This document shows, one piece after another, positions 7,909 to 16,516 of a stretch of DNA of 64,000 bases. A model generated the notes under the pieces. The model did no database searches. It saw only the letters and a list, made by a program, of their open reading frames with translations, and was not told the DNA's origin. The position numbers and the translations under genes are program-made. This DNA is from Pseudomonas entomophila (lineage in GTDB: Bacteria > Pseudomonadota > Gammaproteobacteria > Pseudomonadales > Pseudomonadaceae): assembly GCF_013523125.1 (NCBI RefSeq), contig NZ_JAAMQJ010000023.1, positions 1 through 64,000 of the forward strand, given 5' to 3'. Within the stretch, counting starts at the first letter, position 1; each line of letters starts with the position of its first letter.

Positions 7909-10230
7909 TCAGTTCATCCAGCCCTTGACCCAGTCCATGACCGAGTCTTCGGCCTCGGGCTGAGCGTTGCAGGCGGCGCCGGCAGGCGGTTCGCTGCCGC
8001 GAATATACGGCATCTGCACGGCTCCCGGACAGCTGGCATCGGAGCCTTTGCCCGAGTAGGGGTCGATCCAGGCCTGGACGATGTTGTCCGGCTGCGGCAT
8101 GTCCAGCGGCAACGGGTCGGCCTTGCGCATGAAGCTGGTCCACACCTGCAAGGCGCCGGTCGCCCCAGTGAAGGGCGTCTTGCCGTTGTCGTCGCGGCCC
8201 AGCCAGACCACGGCCAGCAGGTCCTGGCTGAAGCCTGAGAACCAGCTGTCGCGCGAGTCGTTGCTGGTGCCGGTCTTGCCCGCCAGGGTCAGCGAACTGG
8301 GTAGCGTGTTGTAGACCGAGCGGCCGGTGCCTTCACGCATGACCCGCTGCATGGCGTTCTGCACCAGGAAGATGGCGCCTGGATCGAAGGTCTGCTGGAT
8401 CTGGAACGGGTAACGCTTGAGCGGCTCGCCTTCGGCCGTCAGCACGCTGCGGATACCACGCATGGGCGTGTTGAAGCCGCCGTTGGCCAACGTCTGGTAC
8501 ATGGTCGCCACCTGCACCGGCGACATGCCGCCAGCGCCCAGCAACATCGCTGGGAACGGCGGCCAGTCGACGTCGACGCCGAGTCGCCCGATGGTCTTGA
8601 TCACGTTGGGTACGCCGACTTCCAGGCCGATCTTGGCGGTGGACAGGTTGTAGGAATGCGCCAGCCCTTGGTAGAGGTAGATGGTCCCATGGGGCTTGCG
8701 CTCATAGTTCTGCGGCCGCCAGACCTGGCCGTCGGCGCCCTTGACCGAGAACGGCTCGTCCTGCACCCAGCTGGTCAGGGTGTACTGGCTGGGCTTTTCC
8801 AGCGCCGTCAGGTAGACCGCCGGCTTGACCAGCGAGCCGATCGGCCGTACGGCATCGATGGCCCGGTTGAAACCGGCGAAGCCGGCCTGACGGCTGCCGA
8901 TCAGCGCCTGCACCTCACCGGTTTCCGGGTTGGTCACCACCATCGCCGACTCGACCTCGTCGGCGCCCTTGCGCCCGGCCAGGCGTTTGAAGGTCTCGGT
9001 CATGGCCGACTCGGCTTTCATCTGCAGGATCGGGTCGAAGCTGGTGAAGATGCGCAGGCCTTCTTCGGTCAAGTCCTCGTCGCGATAGTCTTGACGCAAT
9101 TGACGCTTGACCAGGTCGAGGAACGCCGGGAACGAGCTGTCGGCCAGGCTGCCGCGCCGGGTCACGCCCAGAGGCATCTTCTTCGCCGCATCGACCGCTT
9201 CCCGGGTCGCCACGCCCTGCTCGGCGAGCAGATCGAGCACCAGGTTGCGGCGGTTCAGGGCGCGTTCGGGGTGGCGACGCGGGTTGTAGTAGGACGGCCC
9301 CTTGACCATGCCCACCAGCAAGGCCACCTGGTGCAGCTTGAGTTCCGACAGCGGTTGGCTGAAGAAGAACTGGCTGGCCAGGCCGAAACCATGCACCGCG
9401 CGCTGACCGTCCTGACCGACGAACACCTCGTTGAGGTAGGCCTCGAGGATCTCGCGCTTGTCGTAGTGCAATTCCAGCAGCACGGCCATCATGGCCTCGG
9501 TCAGCTTGCGGCTCAGGCTGCGCTCGTTGGTGAGGTAGAAGTTCTTCACCAGCTGCTGGGTCAGGGTACTGCCGCCCTGGCGCATGGCACCGGACGAGGT
9601 GTTGACCCAGATCGCCCGGGCGATGGACTTGGGCGAAACGCCCATGTGGCTGTAGAAGTCACGGTCCTCGACCGCCACCAGGGTCTCGAGCAGGTAGGGC
9701 GGCACCTGGTCGATCTTGATCAGGATGCGGTCCTCAAGGTTCTTCGGGTAGATGCCGCCGATCATCAGCGGCTCCAGGCGCACCACGTCGAGCTTGGCGC
9801 CATTGGCCCCGCTGAGCCCGGCCACGTAGTCGCCGGAGAAGCGCACGCGCACGAACTGCGCCGGCTCCAGCCCTTCGTAGAACTGGAAGCCACGGGTGTT
9901 GATGTCGACCGTGTTGCCGTTGACCGACGCCGCGCCCGGGCCATTGGCCGAACTTTCGCGTCGGTAGCCGAGGGCATCGAGCTCGGTCAGGAAGTCGTCA
10001 CGGCTGAGTTTCTGGCCGCTGAACAGCTCCAGGGGCCGGGCGTAGACCTTGGCCGGGATCGACCAGCGTTTGCCGGCGAACTTGTCCTGGACGACGGCGT
10101 CGAGGTAGACCGCAAAGCCGGCGAGTATCACCAGGCCGACCAGGCTGAGCTTGAGGGCCCAGCCCAGCCAGGCGCGAGCGCGTCCGGTCGGGCGTTTTTT
10201 GGAGGTGCGGGAGGTCTTGGTACGAGTCAT
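7909..10230 (-). CDS. mrcB: Penicillin-binding protein 1B, bifunctional peptidoglycan synthase
   Basis: A 773-residue class A PBP that polymerises lipid II and cross-links the strands in the periplasm. A basic cytoplasmic tail (1-19) precedes one membrane anchor (about 25-45). A UB2H-like region follows, then the glycosyltransferase domain with catalytic Glu188 in VAVEDRDFYSHMG and the GGSTLTQQLVKN motif. The transpeptidase domain has SLVK (about residue 460), the SYN triad member and AGKTGTSND. It is followed by the presumed activator lipoprotein. There is no Shine-Dalgarno sequence, and a TATAAT lies only 8 bases before the ATG. Confidence 0.96.
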   Translation of the reverse strand: MTRTKTSRTSKKRPTGRARAWLGWALKLSLVGLVILAGFAVYLDAVVQDKFAGKRWSIPAKVYARPLELFSGQKLSRDDFLTELDALGYRRESSANGPGAASVNGNTVDINTRGFQFYEGLEPAQFVRVRFSGDYVAGLSGANGAKLDVVRLEPLMIGGIYPKNLEDRILIKIDQVPPYLLETLVAVEDRDFYSHMGVSPKSIARAIWVNTSSGAMRQGGSTLTQQLVKNFYLTNERSLSRKLTEAMMAVLLELHYDKREILEAYLNEVFVGQDGQRAVHGFGLASQFFFSQPLSELKLHQVALLVGMVKGPSYYNPRRHPERALNRRNLVLDLLAEQGVATREAVDAAKKMPLGVTRRGSLADSSFPAFLDLVKRQLRQDYRDEDLTEEGLRIFTSFDPILQMKAESAMTETFKRLAGRKGADEVESAMVVTNPETGEVQALIGSRQAGFAGFNRAIDAVRPIGSLVKPAVYLTALEKPSQYTLTSWVQDEPFSVKGADGQVWRPQNYERKPHGTIYLYQGLAHSYNLSTAKIGLEVGVPNVIKTIGRLGVDVDWPPFPAMLLGAGGMSPVQVATMYQTLANGGFNTPMRGIRSVLTAEGEPLKRYPFQIQQTFDPGAIFLVQNAMQRVMREGTGRSVYNTLPSSLTLAGKTGTSNDSRDSWFSGFSQDLLAVVWLGRDDNGKTPFTGATGALQVWTSFMRKADPLPLDMPQPDNIVQAWIDPYSGKGSDASCPGAVQMPYIRGSEPPAGAACNAQPEAEDSVMDWVKGWMN

Positions 10231-10238
10231 GGCGGCGG

Positions 10239-10244
10239 ATTATA
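10239..10244 (-). promoter_or_regulatory. Candidate -10 box of mrcB, 8 bases before the start codon
   Basis: A perfect TATAAT on the minus strand lies 8 bases upstream of the mrcB ATG and is followed by CCGCCGCC. If used, transcription would begin at or next to the start codon, giving a leaderless or nearly leaderless mRNA. No good -35 is seen 16-18 bp upstream, so this is tentative. Confidence 0.4.
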
Positions 10245-10282
10245 CGCACTTTGCTGAGGCTGGGCAGGCGCCCTCTGGCGGT

Positions 10283-10310
10283 TTGCAGGGGCGCCACCAT
10301 TGACCATAAT
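10283..10310 (+). promoter_or_regulatory. Candidate promoter of the kinase-like/P-loop gene
   Basis: TTGCAG (10283-10288) and CATAAT (10305-10310) are 16 bp apart and lie 37 bases upstream of the GTG start at 10347. The -35 is a poor match and the -10 a good one. Confidence 0.4.
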
Positions 10311-10346
10311 GACGGATTCGAATTCCCTGACCCAGAAGGATCGCCC

Positions 10347-11906
10347 GTGAGCCAAGCTCTGATCAACGCGCTGCAGAACCCCGCGCTCTACCCGCACCCC
10401 GTCGACGGCTTCCAGCTGATCGAGACGCACATCTCCTGGGTCCTGCTGACCGGTGACTACGCCTACAAGATCAAGAAGCCGATGAACTTCGGCTTTCTCG
10501 ACTTCACCGACCTGAGCCAGCGTGCCCACTTCTGCAACGAAGAACTGCGCCTCAACCAGCGCCTGACCGAAGGCGTCTATCTCGACGTCCTGCCGATCAC
10601 CGGCTCGGCGGAGGCGCCGCAACTAGGCGGTCAGGGCGAGGCGATCGAATACGCCCTGAAGATGCGCCAGTTCCCCCAGGCGCACATGCTCAACACCCTG
10701 CAGGCCAATGGCGAACTGACCGCCGCGCACATCGACCAGATGGCCGCGCAGATCGCCGATTTCCACCTGCACGCACCGACCGTCCCTGTGGAGCACCCGC
10801 TCGGCACGCCGGAGAGCGTCATGCAGCCGGTGGAGCAGAACTTCGAGCAGATCCGCCCGTTCCTCACCGACGCGGCCGACCTGCAGCAGCTCGACGGCCT
10901 GCAGGCCTGGGCCCAGAGCAGCTTCGAGCGCCTGCGCCCGCTGCTGGAGGCACGCAAGGCCGGTGGCTTCATCCGTGAATGCCATGGCGACATCCACCTG
11001 GGTAACGCCACGCTGATCGACGGGCAGGTGGTGATCTTCGACTGCATCGAGTTCAACGAACCGTTCCGCCTGACCGATGTGTACGCCGACATCGCCTTCC
11101 TGGCCATGGACCTGGAGGACCGTGGCCTGAAGAGCCTGTCGCGGCGCTTCGTCAGCCAGTACCTGGAGCTGACCGGCGACTACGAGGGGCTGGAGCTGCT
11201 GAACTTCTACAAGGCCTACCGTGCCCTGGTACGGGCCAAGGTCGCCCTGTTCAGCCTGGCGCCGGACAGCACCGGCGTGCAGCGCGCCACGACGCTGCGC
11301 ACCTACCGCAACTACGCCAACCTGGCAGAAAGCTACAGCGCTATCCCGTCGCGCCTGCTGGCCATCACCCACGGCGTCTCGGCAGTGGGCAAGAGCCACG
11401 TGTCGATGCGCCTGGTCGAAGCCCTGGGCACGATTCGCGTGCGTTCGGATGTCGAGCGCAAGCGCCTGTTCCCCGAACAGGTCCTGGACGAGCAGGCGCT
11501 GCATGCCGGCCTGTACGACCCCCAGGCCAGCCAGAAGACCTACCAGCGCCTGCACCACCTGGCCGCCGTCATCCTGCGCGCCGGCTTCCCGGTGGTGCTC
11601 GATGCCACCTACCTCAAGCGCGACCAGCGCCAGGCTGCTGCCGCCATCGCCAGCGAGACGGGCGTGCCCTTCGTGATTCTCGACTGCCACGCGCCGGACG
11701 CGGTGATCGCCAGCTGGCTGCAGCAACGCCAGGCCGAGCAGCGCGATCCGTCCGATGCCACGCTGGAGGTGATCAAGGCGCAACAGGCCGAGCGCGAACC
11801 CCTGGATGCCGAAGAGCAGGCCTTCAGCAAACGCGTCGACACCCAGGCCTGTGCCAGCATGGATAGCCTGATCGACCAGATCCGCCACTCTCTGCCAGGC
11901 TTGTAA
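10347..11906 (+). CDS. Bifunctional aminoglycoside-phosphotransferase-like / P-loop kinase-like protein
   Basis: A 519-residue protein with two parts. Residues 1-330 resemble an aminoglycoside phosphotransferase/choline-kinase fold: KIKKPMNFGFLDF near residue 45, the Brenner-type HGDIHLGN near 215 and FDCIEFNE near 230. Residues 330-519 are a P-loop kinase-like module with Walker A GVSAVGKS near 345, then VLDATYLKRDQRQ and RDPSDA as in zeta-toxin or gluconate-kinase-like proteins. The substrate is unknown; similar proteins are usually annotated only as AAA family ATPase. The GTG start has AGAAGGA six bases upstream. It is divergent from mrcB. Nothing here shows antibiotic resistance. Confidence 0.8.
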   Translation: MSQALINALQNPALYPHPVDGFQLIETHISWVLLTGDYAYKIKKPMNFGFLDFTDLSQRAHFCNEELRLNQRLTEGVYLDVLPITGSAEAPQLGGQGEAIEYALKMRQFPQAHMLNTLQANGELTAAHIDQMAAQIADFHLHAPTVPVEHPLGTPESVMQPVEQNFEQIRPFLTDAADLQQLDGLQAWAQSSFERLRPLLEARKAGGFIRECHGDIHLGNATLIDGQVVIFDCIEFNEPFRLTDVYADIAFLAMDLEDRGLKSLSRRFVSQYLELTGDYEGLELLNFYKAYRALVRAKVALFSLAPDSTGVQRATTLRTYRNYANLAESYSAIPSRLLAITHGVSAVGKSHVSMRLVEALGTIRVRSDVERKRLFPEQVLDEQALHAGLYDPQASQKTYQRLHHLAAVILRAGFPVVLDATYLKRDQRQAAAAIASETGVPFVILDCHAPDAVIASWLQQRQAEQRDPSDATLEVIKAQQAEREPLDAEEQAFSKRVDTQACASMDSLIDQIRHSLPGL

Positions 11907-11916
11907 GGCCGAGCCG

Positions 11917-11951
11917 GGCCGACGGCGCCTGCAACAGGCAACCCGTCGGCC
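11917..11951. terminator. Hairpin after the kinase-like/P-loop gene
   Basis: GGCCGACGG (11917-11925) pairs with CCGTCGGCC (11943-11951), with an inner GCCTG/CAGGC helix. It begins about 10 bases after the stop codon. There is no T tract, so it is a likely 3' end hairpin rather than a proven terminator. Confidence 0.55.
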
Positions 11952-12049
11952 ATTGGGGCATGCGTCCACACGGCTGCCCCCCGCCCCGCTACACTGCTGT
12001 GATTCGCCTGCCTTCCCTGACCCGCCGCCTGCCACAGCAAGGAGCCTGG

Positions 12050-12328
12050 ATGAACGACGAGTTGCAAGGCCTGAAGAATCTGGGGAAAACGTCCGCGCAG
12101 TGGTTGCATGCCGTTGGCATCCACAACGAATCCGACCTGCGTCGGCTTGGCGCCGTCGGCGCCTATCAGGCCGTCAAGACACGTGGCTTCCGAATCTCCA
12201 AGGTACTGCTGTATGCGATAGAGGGTGCCTTGCTCGACGTCCACTGGAACGAACTGTCCCCGGACCACAAGCGCGCACTCGAACAACGGCTCCTGTCTCA
12301 ACCCGACGCCCGGACCCTCGAAAAATAA
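12050..12328 (+). CDS. TfoX/Sxy C-terminal domain protein
   Basis: A 92-residue protein consisting of only the helix-hairpin-helix-like C-terminal domain of TfoX/Sxy (LQGLKNLGKTSAQWLHAVGIHNESDLRRLGAVGAY...LLYAIEGALLDVHWNEL). Full TfoX also has an N-terminal domain and regulates competence with CRP in gammaproteobacteria. The lone C-domain form is common and of unknown function. AAGGAG lies six bases upstream of the ATG. It sits directly before the PrrF RNA. Confidence 0.85.
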   Translation: MNDELQGLKNLGKTSAQWLHAVGIHNESDLRRLGAVGAYQAVKTRGFRISKVLLYAIEGALLDVHWNELSPDHKRALEQRLLSQPDARTLEK

Positions 12329-12342
12329 AGTTCACAAAGCCA

Positions 12343-12374
12343 TTGACTGTGAAATGAGAATCGTTATGATTATC
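12343..12374 (+). promoter_or_regulatory. Fur-controlled promoter of the PrrF RNA
   Basis: The -35 TTGACT (12343-12348) and -10 TATGAT (12365-12370) are 16 bp apart. Between and across them lies a Fur-box-like sequence (12350-12368), TGAAATGAGAATCGTTATG, which by hand matches 13 of 19 bases of the classical GATAATGATAATCATTATC. Iron-loaded Fur bound here would block RNA polymerase, so the RNA should be made only under iron limitation. Confidence 0.8.
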
Positions 12375-12376
12375 AC

Positions 12377-12490
12377 AACTGGTCGCGAGACTGGTTGGGT
12401 AATCTGGAAGACCTTGGTTCGGACGTTCAGATTATCTCCTCATCAGGCTAATCACGGTTATTGACCCGGCACTTTGCCGGGTCTTTTTTT
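12377..12490 (+). ncRNA. prrF: PrrF iron-responsive small RNA
   Basis: An RNA of about 114 bases. It begins AACTGGTCGCGAGAC and contains the conserved PrrF core around 12416-12456 (TTCGGACGTTCAG, then ATTATCTCCTCATCAGG, then CTAATCACGG). It ends with a strong terminator, GACCCGGC/GCCGGGTC (12463-12483), followed by seven T. PrrF RNAs are the pseudomonad counterpart of RyhB: with Hfq they repress mRNAs of iron-rich proteins when iron is scarce. I recognise it from the core sequence and the Fur-box promoter. The start site is inferred from the -10. Confidence 0.9.
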
Positions 12491-12659
12491 GCGTGCTCGA
12501 TCAGTAGGCTGCTGCCTGAAACGGGTCAGCAGGCCACGGTTTCCGGTCTTTCCCCAGATACTGCACGCCCTCGCGCCACGCCTCTTTCACGCCCGCGTGC
12601 TTGCCGGAAACCACGAGACTTCGCACTATGGCGCCCTCGATCGTCAGGAAACCGAGCCA

Positions 12660-13061
12660 ATGCCGTTCAACGCTTCCCCTGGGTCCGCCACCGACGAGCG
12701 TTCGCCACCGCCCGGCATGACGCGCCTGTGCCGCTCCGATGCACTCCCCGAGGGCGCCAGCCGTCTGTTCGAGCGCCAGGACACAACGCTGTTCGCGGTC
12801 CGTCACCAGGGCCGTGCCTACCTGTACGTCAACCGCTGCCCGCATCGCCACGTACCCCTGCACTGGCAGGACGGGGGGTTTCTCGACGACAGCGGCAGCC
12901 TGATCCGCTGCGCCCGGCATGGCGCGCTGTTTCTGATCGAAGACGGCGAGTGTGTCACGGGGCCCTGCGAAGGACAGCGCCTGCAACCGGTCAGGTGCTG
13001 GGAAGATGCGAACGGTCTCTGGGCCGCGCCTACAGCCTCACCGGCAACGGGCGGTCGATGA
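12660..13061 (+). CDS. Rieske [2Fe-2S] domain protein
   Basis: A small, about 133-residue ferredoxin-like protein with a Rieske cluster motif: CPHR (about 57-60) and CARHGALF (about 83-90), giving the expected two Cys and two His ligands. Single-domain Rieske proteins of this type are usually electron carriers; the partner is unknown. The start is uncertain. The ATG at 12660 has AGGAA about 9 bases upstream, while the ATG at 12717 has no visible ribosome-binding site but gives the more usual length. The last 32 bases overlap the end of sfsA on the other strand. Confidence 0.75.
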   Translation: MPFNASPGSATDERSPPPGMTRLCRSDALPEGASRLFERQDTTLFAVRHQGRAYLYVNRCPHRHVPLHWQDGGFLDDSGSLIRCARHGALFLIEDGECVTGPCEGQRLQPVRCWEDANGLWAAPTASPATGGR

Positions 13062-13737
13062 CGATCCCCGTGGTCTCTACGCGCGTGCCGTAGGCCAGCA
13101 CCTCGACACCATCGCGCACCGCCGCGCGCAAGGCTTGGGCATAGGCGTCGTCGATCTCCTGGGCCGGGCGCACCGCCTCGATCCCGCTGAGGTTCACGCA
13201 ATACAGCTGCACCGCACGCACCCCTTGCCGGGCCAGGCTGGCCAACTCGCGCAGGTGCTTGGCGCCGCGCTGGGTCACTGCATCCGGGAACGCCGCCACG
13301 GCACTGTCCGGGTACCCCAGGGTCACGCTCTTGACCTCGACGTAGGCCGGCCCCTCGGCGTACTTCAGGTAGAAATCCACCCGGCTGCGCTCCTCGCCAT
13401 AAGCGACTTCGCGGCGCAAGGCGTCGAACCCGGCCAGTTCGGTGATCACCCCGGCCCGCAGCGCTTCTTCGACCAGCGCATTGGCACGTCCGGTATTGAT
13501 GCAGGCCAACCGGCCTTGAGGCGTTTCGCTCAACTCCCAGGTACCGGGCAACTTGCGCTTGGGGTCGTTGGAGCGGGTGAACCAGACATCGCCGCCCTCA
13601 CGCATGCAGTTGAGCATCGACCCGGTATTGGGGCAATGAATGGTCAACTGCTCGCCACTGGCCAGCTCGATATCGGCCAGAAAACGCTTGTACCGGCGCA
13701 GCAGCCGTCCTCGCTCGAGCTCAGGGGAAAACAGCAT
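13030..13737 (-). CDS. sfsA: SfsA, sugar fermentation stimulation protein homologue
   Basis: A 235-residue SfsA-family protein. The N-terminal OB-fold-like region ([25 protein letters not shown]) and the nuclease-like core (RSRVDFYL...[11 protein letters not shown]...[16 protein letters not shown]) are clear. E. coli SfsA was linked to maltose metabolism and DNA binding, but the molecular role remains uncertain; the D...EVK motif resembles PD-(D/E)XK nucleases. Its ATG overlaps the aminotransferase stop codon by one base, so the pair is coupled. Confidence 0.9.
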   Translation of the reverse strand: MLFSPELERGRLLRRYKRFLADIELASGEQLTIHCPNTGSMLNCMREGGDVWFTRSNDPKRKLPGTWELSETPQGRLACINTGRANALVEEALRAGVITELAGFDALRREVAYGEERSRVDFYLKYAEGPAYVEVKSVTLGYPDSAVAAFPDAVTQRGAKHLRELASLARQGVRAVQLYCVNLSGIEAVRPAQEIDDAYAQALRAAVRDGVEVLAYGTRVETTGIVIDRPLPVRL

Positions 13738-14909
13738 CAGCCCTGCCACCCCTGCAAGCCACGGGCGATGCGCTGCACCGCTTCTTCGAGGCGAGGCAGG
13801 CTCTGGGTATAGGCGAAGCGCACATGGTGCCCGGCCAGATGCCGGCCGAAATCCAGCCCAGGCGTGAAGGCCACGTGCTGGCTCTCCAGAAAGTGCTGGC
13901 AGAAGCCGAACGCATCGCCGCCGAACGCGCTGATGTCGGCGTACAGGTAGAACGCGCCTTGCGGTTCGACCTCGATGCGAAAGCCCAGCGCGCGCAATGC
14001 CGGCAGAAGGTAATCGCGCCGCAGGGCGAACTCGGCGCGGCGCGCCTCGAAGATCGCCAGGGTGTCTGGTTCGAAGCAGGCCAGCGCGGCGTGTTGGGCC
14101 ATGCTCGGCGCACTGATGTAGAGGTTCTGCGCCAGCTTCTCCAGGTCGGCCACCGCCGCGGGTGGCGCGACCAGCCACCCCAGCCGCCAGCCGGTCATGC
14201 CGAAGTACTTGGAGAAGCTGTTGAGCACGAAGGCGTCCTGGTCCACCTCCAGCACACTGGGCGCGTCCATGCCGTAGGTCAGCCCGTGATAGATCTCGTC
14301 CACCACCAGGTGACCGTCCTGGGCGCGCACGGCCTGCGACAGGTTCGCCAGCGCCTCGCGGTCGAGTACCGTACCGGTGGGGTTGGCAGGCGAGGCCACC
14401 AGGGCGCCGACGGTCTGCTCGTTCCAGCACCGATGCACGTGTTCGGGCGTCAGTTGATAGTTCTCATCCGGTCCGACCGGCACCAGTTGCGCGCCCCCTT
14501 CGACCAGGCGCAGGAAGTGCCGGTTGCAGGGATAGCCAGGGTCGGCCAACAGCCAGTGCTTGTCGGGATCGACCAGCAGGCTGCTGGCCAGCAGCAGCGC
14601 GCCTGAGCCGCCGGGGGTGATCAGGATCCGCTGCGGGTCGACGTCCACCCCGTAGCGCTCGCCATAGAAGTGTGCGATGGCCTGGCGCAAGGCGGGCAAC
14701 CCGCGCGCGGCCGTGTAGCGGGTATGCCCGGCGGCCAGCGCTGCCTGGCCGGCCTGCACGATGGGCGCGGCGGTGGTGAAGTCCGGCTCGCCGATTTCCA
14801 GATGGATCACATCGTGCCCGGCCGCCTGCAGCTCGTTGGCCCGCGCCAGCAGGGCCATGACGTGAAACGGTTCGATGGCGCGACTACGCTGGCTATAGGG
14901 TGAGGGCAT
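13737..14909 (-). CDS. Pyridoxal-phosphate aminotransferase, class I/II
   Basis: A 390-residue fold-type I aminotransferase. The PLP lysine lies in [15 protein letters not shown] (about residue 232). The cofactor-contacting SPANPTG (about 167) and [11 protein letters not shown] segments are present, and a substrate-carboxylate arginine ([10 protein letters not shown]) is near the C-terminus. The closest general class is aspartate/alanine-type aminotransferases; the substrate cannot be told from sequence alone. The ATG at 14909 has GGAAG upstream. It forms a two-gene unit with sfsA, an association I recall from other pseudomonads. Confidence 0.85.
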   Translation of the reverse strand: MPSPYSQRSRAIEPFHVMALLARANELQAAGHDVIHLEIGEPDFTTAAPIVQAGQAALAAGHTRYTAARGLPALRQAIAHFYGERYGVDVDPQRILITPGGSGALLLASSLLVDPDKHWLLADPGYPCNRHFLRLVEGGAQLVPVGPDENYQLTPEHVHRCWNEQTVGALVASPANPTGTVLDREALANLSQAVRAQDGHLVVDEIYHGLTYGMDAPSVLEVDQDAFVLNSFSKYFGMTGWRLGWLVAPPAAVADLEKLAQNLYISAPSMAQHAALACFEPDTLAIFEARRAEFALRRDYLLPALRALGFRIEVEPQGAFYLYADISAFGGDAFGFCQHFLESQHVAFTPGLDFGRHLAGHHVRFAYTQSLPRLEEAVQRIARGLQGWQG

Positions 14910-15118
14910 GGTTTTCTTCCAATCCGAACGGAACTGACAATTCTGCCAGGAAGCGGCGAACGTGTACTGCACGCCGCTGTCCATTAGCACGATGCAGGCG
15001 GGGTAGCATACCGCACCCTCTATCTGGTAAGTTCGGCGGCTCACAGTCGCAGGGCCGGCAGGTGCCGGAGATGGAGCAAGCCTGTGCATTGGATCAGAGA
15101 GTGAGAGGCGGTCTATTC

Positions 15119-15565
15119 ATGTCCACCCAAGAAAAGCATAAAAGCAGTCAACATTACGATCAAATAGGACCTTACCAAGTCGCCAAAGGTGAGGAGTACA
15201 TGGGCGAGCCCATGCGGGCTCACTTCACCAGCCTGCTCAATGCCTGGAAGCAAGATCTGATGCAGAGCGTGGATCGTACGGTCGACCACATGAAAGACGA
15301 AGCCGCCAACTTCCCGGACCCGGCCGACCGTGCCAGCCAGGAAGAGGAGTTCGCCCTGGAACTGCGCAACCGCGATCGCGAGCGCAAGCTGATCAAGAAG
15401 ATCGACAAGACCCTGCAGAAGATCCAGGACGAAGATTACGGCTGGTGCGAATCCTGTGGCATCGAGATCGGCCTGCGCCGTCTGGAAGCCCGTCCGACCG
15501 CCGACCTGTGCTTCGACTGCAAGGAAATTGCCGAGAAGAAGGAAAAGACGGTCGGCAAAGGCTGA
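15119..15565 (+). CDS. dksA: DksA, RNA polymerase-binding transcription factor
   Basis: A 148-residue DksA that binds the RNA polymerase secondary channel and, with ppGpp, mediates the stringent response on rRNA and amino acid promoters. The coiled-coil tip acidic pair appears in NFPDPADRASQEEEF (about residues 68-80). The four-Cys zinc motif is intact: CESCGIEIGLRR...CFDCKEIAEKK. The start is at the MSTQEK methionine; upstream in-frame sequence is not conserved-looking. Its targets include rRNA promoters of the kind at the left edge of this window. Confidence 0.97.
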   Translation: MSTQEKHKSSQHYDQIGPYQVAKGEEYMGEPMRAHFTSLLNAWKQDLMQSVDRTVDHMKDEAANFPDPADRASQEEEFALELRNRDRERKLIKKIDKTLQKIQDEDYGWCESCGIEIGLRRLEARPTADLCFDCKEIAEKKEKTVGKG

Positions 15566-15581
15566 TCGTCCTTCCACCTGA

Positions 15582-15608
15582 ACGGGGCGCACCATGCGCC
15601 CCGTTTCG
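15582..15608 (+). terminator. Intrinsic terminator between dksA and gluQ
   Basis: A perfect 10-bp stem ACGGGGCGCA/TGCGCCCCGT with a 3-base loop is followed by TTCGTTT. It ends about 20 bases before the gluQ start, so gluQ needs read-through or a promoter inside this short gap. Confidence 0.75.
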
Positions 15609-15628
15609 TTTGCCGACCCAACCTGCCC

Positions 15629-16516
15629 ATGACCGACTCCCGTTACATCGGACGCTTCGCCCCCACTCCCAGCGGCTTCCTGCATTTCGGCTCCCTGGTC
15701 GCTGCCCTGGCGTCCTGGCTGGATGCGCGTGCCGTCGACGGCCGCTGGCTGCTGCGCATCGAGGACACCGATCCGCCACGCGAGATGCCAGGTGCCCGCG
15801 ATGCCATCCTGCGGACCCTCGAATCCTACGGCCTGCACTGGGACGGCGAGGTGGTCTGCCAGAGCCAGCGCCATGATGCCTATGCCGCCGTGGTCGACCG
15901 CCTGTTCAGCCTGGGCCTGGCCTATGCCTGCACCTGTTCGCGCAAGCAGCTGGAAGGTTACAACGGCCTCTATCCAGGCTTTTGCCGCAACGCCGGGCAT
16001 GCCCGCGAAGGCGCGGCCATCCGCCTGCGGGTGCCGGAACTGCTCTACCGTTTCACCGATCGGGTGCAGGGCGAGTATGCGCAGCACCTGGGCCGTGAGG
16101 TGGGCGACTTCGTCATCCAGCGCCGTGACGGGTTGTATGCCTATCAGCTGGCGGTGGTGCTGGACGATGCCTGGCAGGGCGTGACCGACATCGTGCGCGG
16201 CGCCGACCTGCTGGACAACACCCCGCGTCAGCTGTACCTGCAAGAGCTGCTGGGGTTGTCGCAGCCACGCTACCTGCACATCCCCCTGCTCGTGCAGCCG
16301 GATGGCCACAAGCTGGGCAAATCCTACCGTTCGCCGCCGCTGCAGGGGGACCAGGCGACGCCCCTGTTGCTGCGGGCCCTGCGCGCACTGGGGCAGGAAA
16401 CCGAGCCGCAGCAGAGGCAGGCGACACCGGCCGAAGTCCTGGCCGTGGCCCGCACGCGGTGGCGGCCGGAGGCGATTGCCCGGACGACGACGATGCCTGA
16501 AGCGGACTTGCGCTGA
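15629..16516 (+). CDS. gluQ: Glutamyl-Q tRNA(Asp) synthetase
   Basis: A 295-residue paralogue of glutamyl-tRNA synthetase that lacks the anticodon-binding domain. It attaches glutamate to the queuosine base of tRNA(Asp). Signatures are RFAPTPSGFLHFGS (HIGH-type, residues 9-22), the ATP-binding KLGKS (KMSKS-type, about 228-232) and a zinc-binding CTCSRKQ...Y...C cluster (about 98-122). Length fits the family. It is directly downstream of dksA, a conserved proteobacterial pairing. Confidence 0.95.
   Translation: MTDSRYIGRFAPTPSGFLHFGSLVAALASWLDARAVDGRWLLRIEDTDPPREMPGARDAILRTLESYGLHWDGEVVCQSQRHDAYAAVVDRLFSLGLAYACTCSRKQLEGYNGLYPGFCRNAGHAREGAAIRLRVPELLYRFTDRVQGEYAQHLGREVGDFVIQRRDGLYAYQLAVVLDDAWQGVTDIVRGADLLDNTPRQLYLQELLGLSQPRYLHIPLLVQPDGHKLGKSYRSPPLQGDQATPLLLRALRALGQETEPQQRQATPAEVLAVARTRWRPEAIARTTTMPEADLR

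Noticed and set aside
8656..10257. 533-codon plus-strand frame opposite mrcB
   Set aside because: Shadow of the mrcB reading frame, which carries all PBP1b motifs.
10347..11906. Aminoglycoside resistance gene
   Set aside because: Only the fold resembles an aminoglycoside phosphotransferase; the P-loop fusion and chromosomal context argue for a housekeeping or metabolic kinase-like role.
11960..12049. Longer start for the TfoX-like gene
   Set aside because: The upstream extension is Pro/Arg-rich with no ribosome-binding site, while AAGGAG precedes the ATG at 12050.
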